NCBI GenBank assembly: GCA_022567815.1
Contig: JADFGI010000004.1
Coordinates: 1-22,584, forward strand
DNA from: Nitrospinota bacterium
Lineage (GTDB): Bacteria; Nitrospinota; Nitrospinia; Nitrospinales; VA-1
DNA: 22,584 nt
Direction of reading: 5' to 3'
Each line of letters opens with the position of its first letter. Within the stretch, counting starts at the first letter, position 1. The position numbers and the translations under genes are program-made. This document shows, one piece after another, positions 7,842 through 14,209 of the stretch. The notes beneath the pieces were generated by a model. That model made no database searches, was not told the origin of the DNA, and saw nothing but the letters and a program-made list of their open reading frames with translations.

Positions 7842-9272
7842 TCACGCCTTTGAGGATTTCAGAGTTGAAATTTTGGGCAAGCGGATTTTAAATTTCGTGC
7901 CTTTGCCCAATTGACTTTCTACCTCGATCTGCCCCCTGTGCGCTTCCACAATGTGTTTACAAATGCTCAAACCCAGCCCGCTTCCCCCCTCCTCGCGAGA
8001 GCGGGCTTTATCCACCCGGAAAAACCGATTGAAAATATTGGGAAGGTGTTCTTCAGTAATTCCTATCCCGGTATCCTGAACCGTCAAAAAAGCAGAGCCC
8101 TCTTTATCTTCCAGGGAAATTTTTATCTGCCCTCCCGGCTGGGTGTATTTGATCGCATTGTGTAAAATATTCCATACCATCTGCCGCAGTCGGACAGCGT
8201 CGCCATTGATTTGCACCGGCTCCAGAAACGCAATGGATATTTTTATGTTTTTCTCATCGGCCAGAGCTTGGGCGTGGCCAAAAACCTCGTCGATGACCTC
8301 TCTCAGGTTCATCGGCTTGCAATCCAACTGAATCTGGTTTTCATCCGATCGGGAAAGGATGAACAAATCCTCCAATACTTTCGACATATAGTTGATTTCC
8401 TCCAGGTTGCTGGAAATAACTTCCTGATATTCCCTGACATCCCTTTCCTTGTTGAGGACCAGCTCATTCTGGCCCTGGAGGACGGTGAGAGGGGTCCTGA
8501 GTTCGTGCGAGGCGTCGCTGCTGAATTGGCGAACCTGGGAAAATGATCTTTCCAGACGGTCCATCATATCGTTGAACGTGGCGGCCAACTGCCCCAATTC
8601 ATCCTGCACTTCGGGAACCGGAATGCGTTTGCTGAGGTCCACGCCGCCGCCAACTTCACGGGCCGTTTGAATGATTTTTGAAACCGGCTTCAGGGCTCTC
8701 CGGGCCATGAGTCTGCCCAAAAGCGTTGCCATCAGGAGCACCAAGGGAACCGTCGTGAAAAGAAAAATTTTCAGATTCTTGAGAGTCTCATGAACCGAAT
8801 CCAGAGATGTACCCACTTGAATAAGGTTCACCAAATCCTGATCGCGCAGGACGGGCATGGTGATCACCCGGATGGGATGAATCCCGTCTATTTGAAACGT
8901 TTCGTAGGTGGTTTTCCCGGTCAAGGCATCGGCATAGGCGGCCTGGGTGAGGGGAAATTTGGAGGCGTCAACATTTTGGGAACGGGACCCCACATTGCCG
9001 GAGCCGTCATAAATCCGGTAAAACTTGTTCAGGTTTTCATAGCGCAGAAATTGTTCAAAAAACCGTTCCAGACCGGGCAAAGGCGGTTGGGTGAATTTCA
9101 TCATCGCCGAGCGGGCGACCACCGTAGCGGATACTTTGAGAGAATTGTCTACACTCTCATGAAGGCGTTGCGAGAGGAAGAAATTGAGAAAAACACTGAA
9201 CAAAATCAGAATGATTCCCAATAATACCACGTACCAGGCAGTCAACCGGGTCTGGATGGAATTGAAACGCAT
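7842..9272 (-). CDS. Sensor histidine kinase, CusS-like (HAMP type)
   Basis: This 476-residue membrane sensor kinase is paired with the regulator gene that ends two bases upstream. Two membrane segments (about residues 12-34 and 168-190) enclose a periplasmic sensing loop of about 130 residues. They are followed by a HAMP linker (190-245), the dimerisation helix with phospho-accepting His256 in SSDASHELRTPLTVL, and an ATPase domain with N372 (NILHNAIKY), D400 (DTGIGI) and the G2 box GGSGLGLSI. The organisation matches the heavy-metal sensor group (CusS, PcoS), but the loop lacks obvious metal-binding Met or His clusters, so copper or silver sensing is not supported. The gene is the last of a minus-strand operon and converges on the aldehyde dehydrogenase, with 31 bp between stop codons and no visible terminator. 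Confidence 0.9.
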   Translation of the reverse strand: MRFNSIQTRLTAWYVVLLGIILILFSVFLNFFLSQRLHESVDNSLKVSATVVARSAMMKFTQPPLPGLERFFEQFLRYENLNKFYRIYDGSGNVGSRSQNVDASKFPLTQAAYADALTGKTTYETFQIDGIHPIRVITMPVLRDQDLVNLIQVGTSLDSVHETLKNLKIFLFTTVPLVLLMATLLGRLMARRALKPVSKIIQTAREVGGGVDLSKRIPVPEVQDELGQLAATFNDMMDRLERSFSQVRQFSSDASHELRTPLTVLQGQNELVLNKERDVREYQEVISSNLEEINYMSKVLEDLFILSRSDENQIQLDCKPMNLREVIDEVFGHAQALADEKNIKISIAFLEPVQINGDAVRLRQMVWNILHNAIKYTQPGGQIKISLEDKEGSAFLTVQDTGIGITEEHLPNIFNRFFRVDKARSREEGGSGLGLSICKHIVEAHRGQIEVESQLGKGTKFKIRLPKISTLKSSKA

Positions 9273-9274
9273 GG

Positions 9275-9943
9275 CTATTCCTTCATGATATACCCCACAC
9301 CCCGGAGCGTGTGCAGGAGCTTTTCAGGATAACCCTTATCGATCTTTTTACGTAGATGGTTGACATAAACGTCTATCACATTTGTAAAGGTGTCGAAGTT
9401 ATAATCCCAGACATGCTCCGCAATCATGGTCCGTGTCAGTACCTTCCCCTGATTCCGCATAAAGTATTCCAGCAGGCTGTATTCTTTTCCCGTCAATTCA
9501 ATTTCTTCATCATGGCGTTTCACCTTGTGGCTCACCAAATCCAAAGACAGTCCGTCGATTTGGAGGACCGTTTTGGTTTCCGTCTTGCCGCGGCGGAGCA
9601 AAACCCGGATGCGGGCAAGAAGTTCCGAAAACGCAAAAGGCTTGGTCAGATAATCATCGGCTCCAGAATTCAATCCGGTCACTTTATCCTCAACCGAATC
9701 CTTGGCGGTGAGAAGGAGAATGGGGGTCTCCACCTTTTTTCCCCGCAACCGGGACAACACATTCAACCCATCAATGATGGGGAGCATCAGGTCGAGAATA
9801 ATCAGGTCATACTGGTTTTCCACGCCCATGTGCAGGCCATCTTCACCGTCATAAGCCACATCGACGGCATACGTCTCTTCCTCCAAGCCCTTTTTTATAA
9901 AACCGGCTACTTTTTTTTCGTCTTCAACAATCAAAATACGCAT
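9275..9943 (-). CDS. Response regulator, OmpR/PhoB family
   Basis: This 222-residue DNA-binding response regulator is almost certainly controlled by the kinase two bases downstream. The receiver domain (1-120) has the acidic pair in VEDE, phospho-accepting Asp51 in LIILDLMLP, Thr80 and Lys101 in the YLTKPF motif. A short linker leads to an OmpR-type winged helix (about 128-220) with the recognition segment NVIDVYVNHLRKKID and the closing hairpin LRGVGYIM. It belongs to the CusR/PhoB-like subgroup. The start is oddly arranged: the first 17 bases around its ATG are repeated 46 bp upstream, and a 14-codon ORF ends one base before the ATG. AGAAGCAGG is available as the ribosome-binding site. Confidence 0.93.
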   Translation of the reverse strand: MRILIVEDEKKVAGFIKKGLEEETYAVDVAYDGEDGLHMGVENQYDLIILDLMLPIIDGLNVLSRLRGKKVETPILLLTAKDSVEDKVTGLNSGADDYLTKPFAFSELLARIRVLLRRGKTETKTVLQIDGLSLDLVSHKVKRHDEEIELTGKEYSLLEYFMRNQGKVLTRTMIAEHVWDYNFDTFTNVIDVYVNHLRKKIDKGYPEKLLHTLRGVGYIMKE

Positions 9944-9945
9944 TT
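9929..9945. repeat. 17-bp direct repeat, copy at the regulator start
   Basis: AATCAAAATACGCATTT is found here and again at 9975-9991. On the minus strand it reads as the end of a leader plus ATGCGTATTTTGATT, the first five codons of the response regulator. The repeat units are 46 bp apart, start to start. Confidence 0.9.
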
Positions 9946-9989
9946 TATAAGCCTGCTTCTTTATATCCAGTTGAAATCAAAATACGCAT
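9945..9989 (-). CDS. 14-codon upstream ORF of the response regulator
   Basis: Directly after the TAA of the small helical-protein gene comes an ATG that opens a 14-codon frame, MRILISTGYKEAGL, which ends in TAA one base before the regulator ATG. Its first five codons are identical to those of the regulator, because a 17-bp segment is present twice. The frame could couple translation of the upstream gene to the regulator or be a by-product of the duplication. Expression is not shown. Confidence 0.35.
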   Translation of the reverse strand: MRILISTGYKEAGL

Positions 9990-9991
9990 TT
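9975..9991. repeat. 17-bp direct repeat, upstream copy
   Basis: This is the second copy of AATCAAAATACGCATTT. It overlaps the stop codon of the 68-residue gene and supplies the ATG of the 14-codon ORF. Confidence 0.9.
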
Positions 9992-10196
9992 AGGAATCCC
10001 ATTTTTTTTGCACTTTGTGCAGTTCCATTTCACTCTGAAGCATCTGGACGTGTTTTTCACAATCCTTGAGAATGACCTGATACATGGCTCGGCAACTATC
10101 ATCATTGGCGTCCACCATCGCCTGCTTGCAGATTTTCACCGCATCCTGCGTGGCTTCCATCGCTTTGACCAGATTTTCGTTGAACTTTTTTGGCAT
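9990..10196 (-). CDS. Small helical protein with three cysteines, unknown
   Basis: This 68-residue soluble protein is predicted to be nearly all helical. I do not recognise a family. It has three cysteines at 23, 35 and 46 with roughly even spacing of 11-12 residues, two histidines (49, 60), many Met and acidic residues, and two heptad-like stretches (VKAMEATQDAVKICKQAMV and YQVILKDCEKHVQML). Such spacing in a helical hairpin could place cysteines on one face, and a metal or redox role is possible but unproven. The gene is real by context: AGGAAAA lies about eight bases before the ATG and it is first in the operon with the two-component pair, 46 bp upstream of the regulator. Its promoter region contains a copy of the hairpin repeat family. 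Confidence 0.7.
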   Translation of the reverse strand: MPKKFNENLVKAMEATQDAVKICKQAMVDANDDSCRAMYQVILKDCEKHVQMLQSEMELHKVQKKWDS

Positions 10197-10239
10197 TCTA
10201 ATTTTCCTGATAAAAAAAACAGATTGATGGAACCACCAG

Positions 10240-10378
10240 CCAGCGTAGCCGCTGGACCCAGTGTTAACGTGCCATGGGTTTATGAAAAATTAATAGTTTC
10301 TCGGTAATCCATAGGTTTTCCGGGGCTCGTGAGCATAGCGAACGGAGCCTTAAATTTATCCTCCCCACGTAGTGGGGT
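10240..10378. repeat. Mosaic hairpin repeat, copy A
   Basis: This copy runs CCAGCG-TAGC-CGCTGG (10240-10255), then ACCCAGTGTTAACGTGC and TGGGTTTAT, a middle GGCTC...GAGCC hairpin (10324-10349), and finally CCCCAC-GTA-GTGGGG (10363-10377). The same ordered modules occur at 11679-11920, 17169-17286 and, inverted, 19602-19651. Its right end touches the stop codon of the membrane-protein gene at 10379, and its left end lies upstream of the small helical-protein gene. Confidence 0.85.
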
Positions 10379-10624
10379 TTATCCTTGCCTCCGGTCCAGT
10401 TCATTACCAAACATAATTTTGACCAAAATGATCCCCAGCGCGGCTCCGAAGAACGGCAGGAAATCGATCATTTCCAGAACAAACCGGCCAAACCAGCCGA
10501 AATTTTTTATTAAGTATTCCGCGAAACGGACTCCCGATTGAGCCAACCAGTAAAAAACAAGGTTGAGGATGCTCCCGCAACCAAAGCCCATAAAAGCCCC
10601 AAATACATAATAAACAATCTTCAT
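10379..10624 (-). CDS. Small membrane protein, unknown
   Basis: This 81-residue protein has two hydrophobic stretches: about residues 4-30 (YYVFGAFMGFGCGSILNLVF, with Gly-rich spacing) and about 50-72 (MIDFLPFFGAALGIILVKIM). Charged residues fall in the loop and at the C-terminus (GNELDRRQG). I do not recognise a family; it looks like an inner-membrane protein with two helices. No strong Shine-Dalgarno sequence precedes the ATG, although good coding potential and the absence of a competing frame support it. The stop codon lies one base past the GTGGGG arm of the mosaic repeat. It is divergent from the SDR gene. Confidence 0.6.
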   Translation of the reverse strand: MKIVYYVFGAFMGFGCGSILNLVFYWLAQSGVRFAEYLIKNFGWFGRFVLEMIDFLPFFGAALGIILVKIMFGNELDRRQG

Positions 10625-10743
10625 GATATTATTAACCCAACCGTTTAATTAGACAAAGGAAATTCCATCTGTTTTGTTCCGGCAGGATAGATTATATGCT
10701 ATATTTCACCCTTTGGTTTTCAGTATGTTTACTCAATGAACGA

Positions 10744-10828
10744 CCCTGCCGCAAGTAGACGGGTATCCGACAAGAGTTTTCATTTTAAAGCCGTGGCAAG
10801 CCACGGGGAATAAAACCCACTGGTGGGA
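10744..10828. repeat. Dispersed hairpin repeat, copy 2 (85 bp)
   Basis: This matches 1-86. It retains a perfect CCGTGGC-AA-GCCACGG hairpin (10791-10806) and CCCAC-TG-GTGGG at the right, while its first CCGC-AA-GCGG hairpin is degraded to CCGC-AA-GTAG. It sits in the 256-bp gap between divergent genes, 52 bp upstream of the short-chain dehydrogenase. I found no flanking duplication and no open frame inside it. Confidence 0.85.
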
Positions 10829-10880
10829 CGCAACCATTATACATACGTTGCGTTAGAGATCAAAAACTTAGGAAACAACG

Positions 10881-11621
10881 ATGCGGCTGGAAAATAAAAT
10901 CGCCATCATTACCGGAGGGGGCACGGGGATAGGATTGAGCTGTGCCCGGTTATTCTGCCAGGAAGGTGCAAAAGTGGTGATTTTCGGCAGAAGAAAAAAC
11001 CGGTTGGAAGACGCAGTCAGGGAAATCGGCGAACATGTGCTGGCCGTTCCGGGAGATATCACCCGCAATGAGGATATCCGAAGGCTGGTGGAAACCACTA
11101 TCAACACCTATGGAAGGGTCGATATTCTGGTCAACAACGCAGGAATTTTTACCGGCTCTCCCCTGCATGAGATGAAGGACAATGATTGGGATACAGCCCT
11201 TGACACAAATATGACCAGTGTTTTTAAATTAACGCGCGCAGTTCTGCCCCACATGATCCGGCAGAAATCCGGCAATATCGTCCATATCAGTTCGATTCTT
11301 GGCCTCGTCGCCGTGCCCAACACAGCGGCGTATAATGTATCCAAAGGCGCGTTGAACCAGTTCAGCCGGTCCCTCGCCGTTGAATATGGTTCTTTGGGTA
11401 TCCGTTCCAATGCCATCTGCCCCGGCCTCATCGCCACCGAAATGACCGAGGAGCTCATGAACGATAAGGATTTGATGCAGGAATGGAGTAAAAATTATCC
11501 GATAGGCCGGTTTGGCCAGCCGGAGGATGTTGCGCAGGCTTGTCTGTTCCTCGCCAGCGAAGAATCTTCCTTTGTCACTGGCGCCATTCTTCCTGTCGAT
11601 GGCGGGTATACGGCTTTATAA
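10881..11621 (+). CDS. Short-chain dehydrogenase/reductase (SDR)
   Basis: This 246-residue classical SDR is an NAD(P)-dependent oxidoreductase in the cytoplasm. The Rossmann fold starts with TGGGTGIG (residues 11-18), and FGRRKNR after the second strand suits NADP(H) because of its Arg pair. NNAG is at 86-89. The catalytic tetrad is Asn110, Ser138, Tyr151 and Lys155 (YNVSK), followed by the ICPG motif. The C-terminal end, VTGAILPVDGGYTAL, is the usual closing motif. The sequence is of the FabG/3-oxoacyl reductase-like subgroup, but the substrate is not determined, because these enzymes are diverse and no fatty-acid genes are adjacent. AGGA lies about seven bases before the ATG. The following 341-bp gap is taken up by repeats, so it is probably a single-gene transcript. 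Confidence 0.9.
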   Translation: MRLENKIAIITGGGTGIGLSCARLFCQEGAKVVIFGRRKNRLEDAVREIGEHVLAVPGDITRNEDIRRLVETTINTYGRVDILVNNAGIFTGSPLHEMKDNDWDTALDTNMTSVFKLTRAVLPHMIRQKSGNIVHISSILGLVAVPNTAAYNVSKGALNQFSRSLAVEYGSLGIRSNAICPGLIATEMTEELMNDKDLMQEWSKNYPIGRFGQPEDVAQACLFLASEESSFVTGAILPVDGGYTAL

Positions 11622-11962
11622 GCAAGGGGGTTGACTGCTTTCAGCCGGGACATTACAATGCATTACCGCCATCAACCACCAGCGTGACCAGCCTAGGGCT
11701 GGATCAAATATTAACGCGCTATGGATTTATAGCTGACTGAATTCTGCATGGTGCTGAATTTTTCTTCGGGGCTGGTGAACGAAGTGAGCGTAGTCTTAAA
11801 CTTGCCCCCCGCGCCAGCGTGACGCTGGACCCAGTGTTAACGTGCGGTGGATTTATTGGCTGACTGAATCCTGCGTCGTGCCGATTTTTCATCCTGAGCT
11901 TTTCCTCCCGCGTAGCGGGGATTGGCTCATTGTCCAAGTTGAATTTTTCGTGATGCCCCTAA
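11622..11962. other. 341-bp gap holding mosaic repeats
   Basis: This gap between the SDR gene and gatB contains no gene. About 240 bp of it (11679-11920) is mosaic repeat, listed separately. The remainder is 57 bp after the SDR stop and 42 bp before gatB. Confidence 0.7.
11679..11920. repeat. Mosaic hairpin repeat, two core copies (B)
   Basis: Two successive cores are present. The first is diverged and has the hairpin CCAGCC-TAG-GGCTGG (11688-11702), then ATTAACGCGC and TATGGATTTAT. The second has CCAGCG-TGA-CGCTGG (11814-11828), then ACCCAGTGTTAACGTGC and TGGATTTAT. Both continue as GGCTGACTGAATYCTGC or a close variant, and the unit ends in CCCGC-GTA-GCGGG (11907-11919). Relative to the other cores, the first copy swaps a G-C pair for C-G next to the loop, a compensating change. 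Confidence 0.85.
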
Positions 11963-13402
11963 ATGAAATATGAAACCGTTATTGGACTGGAAGTTCATGT
12001 CCAATTGAAGACCCAAACCAAAATATTCTGCTCCTGCTCGACGGAGTTTGGCCGGCCCGCCAACGAAAACACCTGCCCCATCTGTTTGGGCATGCCGGGT
12101 GTTCTGCCGGTCTTGAACAAAAAAGCGGTCGAGTTTGCCATGCAGGCCTGTCTGGCAACTCATTGCCAAATCAATCCATGCAACACATTCGACCGAAAAA
12201 ATTATTTTTATCCCGATCTGCCCAAAGGTTACCAGATAACCCAACTCAACCTCCCCATTGGAGAACACGGCCACATCAACATTGACGTTGCAGGCGTGAA
12301 AAAACGCATCGGCATAACGCGCATCCACATGGAAGAAGACGCGGGGAAACTGGTCCACGGGGAAAATGAGGACCAGGGAAAGAGCTACGTGGATCTGAAC
12401 CGTACGGGAATCCCCCTCATTGAAATCGTCAGCGAACCGGAAATCCGGTCACCCGAAGAAGCCAGAGAATATTTGAGCCAGCTGAAGGCCATCCTCGAAT
12501 ACACGGCGGTGAGCGATTGCAATATGGAGGAAGGCAGTCTGCGCTGCGACGCCAATATCTCCCTACGCCCCATCGGGCAAAAAGAATTTGGAACCCGGAC
12601 GGAACTTAAAAACCTGAACTCATTCCGTTTCGTGCAAAGGGCTATAGAATACGAGGTGGAACGGCAGACCCAGGTTTTGGATCAGGGCGACAAAGTTATC
12701 CAGGAAACCCGGCTCTACGATTCCGACCAGGGCGTGACCCGCTCCATGCGTTCCAAGGAAGAGGCTCACGACTACCGCTATTTCCCAGAACCGGACCTGG
12801 TACGGCTGACGATGGATACGGAGTGGATTGAACGCATCCGGAAAACCATCCCCGAACTGCCGGAACAAAATAGGAAACGGTTTGTGACCGAACACGATAT
12901 CCCGGAATACGATGCGGGGGTTTTAACGGCTTCCCAGCCGTTGGCAAACTACTTTGAAGAATGTGTCTCCCTTCATCCCCAGCCAAAAACCATCAGTAAC
13001 TGGATCATGGGCGACCTGTTACACGAATTGAAAAATGATGATCGGGAAATCCAGGATTGTCCGGTAACTCCCGGCTCCCTGACCGATCTTTTGAAATTGA
13101 TCGACAAGGGAACCATCAGCGGCAAGATGGCGAAAACGGTTTTTGAGGAAATGTATCAAACAGGCAAACCGGCGGAAGAGATCGTGAAACAAAAGGGAAT
13201 GGCGCAAATTTCGGACAGCTCGGCGATTGACAAGATGATCGATGACGTTCTGACCGCCAATCCGCAACAACTGGAAGGTTATCGGAACGGCAAAGAGAAA
13301 CTTTTCGGATATTTTGTTGGTCAGGTCATGAAAGCCAGCAAAGGCCAGGCCAACCCGGCACTGGTCAACCAATTGCTAAAAGACAAACTCACTCAGCAAT
13401 AG
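11963..13402 (+). CDS. gatB: Asp/Glu-tRNA amidotransferase subunit B (GatB)
   Basis: This is the complete 479-residue GatB subunit of the GatCAB amidotransferase, which converts mischarged Asp-tRNA(Asn) and/or Glu-tRNA(Gln) into Asn- and Gln-tRNA in the cytoplasm. It opens with the invariant YETVIGLEVHVQLKTQTK, followed by the zinc-binding cysteines 23, 25, 38 and 41 (FCSCS and CPICLGMPG). Further landmarks are RKNYFYPDLPKGYQITQ, RIHMEEDAGKL, DLNRTGIPLIEIVSEP and the YRYFPEPDL block. The C-terminal tRNA-binding helical part is complete, ending near QVMKASKGQANP. Neighbouring gatA or gatC are absent, so the subunits are encoded at separate loci. There is no strong ribosome-binding site before the ATG. 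Recognition is confident. Confidence 0.97.
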   Translation: MKYETVIGLEVHVQLKTQTKIFCSCSTEFGRPANENTCPICLGMPGVLPVLNKKAVEFAMQACLATHCQINPCNTFDRKNYFYPDLPKGYQITQLNLPIGEHGHINIDVAGVKKRIGITRIHMEEDAGKLVHGENEDQGKSYVDLNRTGIPLIEIVSEPEIRSPEEAREYLSQLKAILEYTAVSDCNMEEGSLRCDANISLRPIGQKEFGTRTELKNLNSFRFVQRAIEYEVERQTQVLDQGDKVIQETRLYDSDQGVTRSMRSKEEAHDYRYFPEPDLVRLTMDTEWIERIRKTIPELPEQNRKRFVTEHDIPEYDAGVLTASQPLANYFEECVSLHPQPKTISNWIMGDLLHELKNDDREIQDCPVTPGSLTDLLKLIDKGTISGKMAKTVFEEMYQTGKPAEEIVKQKGMAQISDSSAIDKMIDDVLTANPQQLEGYRNGKEKLFGYFVGQVMKASKGQANPALVNQLLKDKLTQQ

Positions 13403-13410
13403 TTTTGGAA

Positions 13411-13440
13411 CCACAGATGAACACAGATAAACAAAGATGG
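13411..13440. repeat. Short imperfect tandem repeat (ACACAGAT type)
   Basis: CCACAGATGAACACAGATAA continues with CAAAGATGG just after the gatB stop. It is an imperfect reiteration of CACAGATGAA. I recall similar ACCACAGATGAACACAGAT strings scattered in other genomes, but I could not search. Confidence 0.45.
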
Positions 13441-13502
13441 ATCAAATATGGGCTCCCCTTTCAACGAAGAGAGCTTTGTATAACTCGGTTAAGATTTAAA
13501 TC

Positions 13503-13582
13503 CCTCCTCACCTCAATCCTCTCCTCCTTAGAGGAGAGGAGGAAGCCCCTTCTCCCCTCTGGGGAGAAGGTTGGGATGAGGG
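13503..13582. repeat. Double hairpin repeat in the DUF1566 gene 5' end
   Basis: Two perfect hairpins stand side by side: CCTCTCCTC-CTTA-GAGGAGAGG at 13518-13539 (stem 9, extendable by one pair) and CCTTCTCCCC-TCT-GGGGAGAAGG at 13548-13570 (stem 10). They are flanked by CTCACCTCAA on the left and its near-inverse TTGGGATGAGG on the right, so the whole unit is a larger inverted repeat. Elements of this general composition are widespread in bacterial genomes. No T-run follows either hairpin. Confidence 0.75.
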
Positions 13583-14178
13583 GATTAATACTTTTGCAAA
13601 GGTTTCTTCACTGCAGAGGGTTGGGTATTTTTTATCGTCTCCGGTCTGCGGTCTGCGGTCTGCGGTCTTCATTTATTTTCCTTGTTGCTCTGATAGTTTT
13701 GGCAATGGTCTTTACCGGGCAGGTTTCAGGAGACCCCGTCATTTATTCCCAAGACAAACGATTCATCGACAACGGCGACGCAACCATCACCGACACAAAG
13801 ACCGGATACATGTGGATGAAAGAAGATTCTTACCAGTACAAAGGTCACTGGTTGAGTTGGTTTGAGGCGTCGGATTATATTGAAGAACTCAATCAGGAGA
13901 GGTTTGCAGATTTTCTGGATTGGCGGCTCCCGACAATTGAAGAACTGACCACCTTGTACGAAGCAGACAAACTTAACAGCCAGCAAGTGGGAAGCGAAAT
14001 GAAGATACACATGGATCCCATTTTTGCCAAGGAAGGGAGCGGTACGCTTTGGACGTCTGAAACCAATGGTATTTACAATGCGTTTGGCGTGGTTTTCAAC
14101 GACGGAAAACGTTTCAACAGTTCAAAAAGAAAAAAAGCCCGGCGGGCGGTCAGGGCCATCCGCCTCATTAATCCATAG
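13576..14178 (+). CDS. DUF1566 (Lcl C-terminal) exported protein
   Basis: The recognised part is a DUF1566/Lcl C-terminal domain: RFIDNGDATITDTKTGYMW, a WFEAS...YIEELN helix, DWRLPTIEELTTLYE, then GTLWTSE and the closing ARRAVRAIRLI. Such domains, of unknown exact role, are found in exported or surface proteins. A hydrophobic stretch FIFLVALIVLAMVFTG precedes it and is probably a signal peptide or anchor. The frame is open back to 13405, but its first third is built from three repeat elements. The ATG at 13576 (200-residue product) begins inside the inverted-repeat unit and reads through the GGTCTGC repeats before the hydrophobic stretch. No convincing ribosome-binding site marks any start, so the 5' end is uncertain and may have been altered by repeat insertion. 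The TPR gene follows after 31 bp. Confidence 0.75.
   Translation: MRGLILLQRFLHCRGLGIFYRLRSAVCGLRSSFIFLVALIVLAMVFTGQVSGDPVIYSQDKRFIDNGDATITDTKTGYMWMKEDSYQYKGHWLSWFEASDYIEELNQERFADFLDWRLPTIEELTTLYEADKLNSQQVGSEMKIHMDPIFAKEGSGTLWTSETNGIYNAFGVVFNDGKRFNSSKRKKARRAVRAIRLINP
13643..13670. repeat. Tandem 7-bp repeat GGTCTGC
   Basis: Three exact GGTCTGC units are followed by a fourth diverged unit, GGTCTTC. They lie just before the hydrophobic segment of the DUF1566 protein and would encode part of its N-terminus (AVCGLRSS). The length is not a multiple of three per unit, so any copy-number change would shift the frame. Confidence 0.85.
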
Positions 14179-14209
14179 GACATCCCATTTTTCAGAAAGT
14201 CTCATAAAT

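Noticed and set aside
13643..13670. CRISPR-like array from repeated GGTCTGC
   Set aside because: Units are 7 bp with no spacers, so it is a plain tandem repeat.
14024..14209. Upstream start for the TPR protein
   Set aside because: The extension overlaps the DUF1566 gene in another frame and would bury the signal peptide inside the protein.
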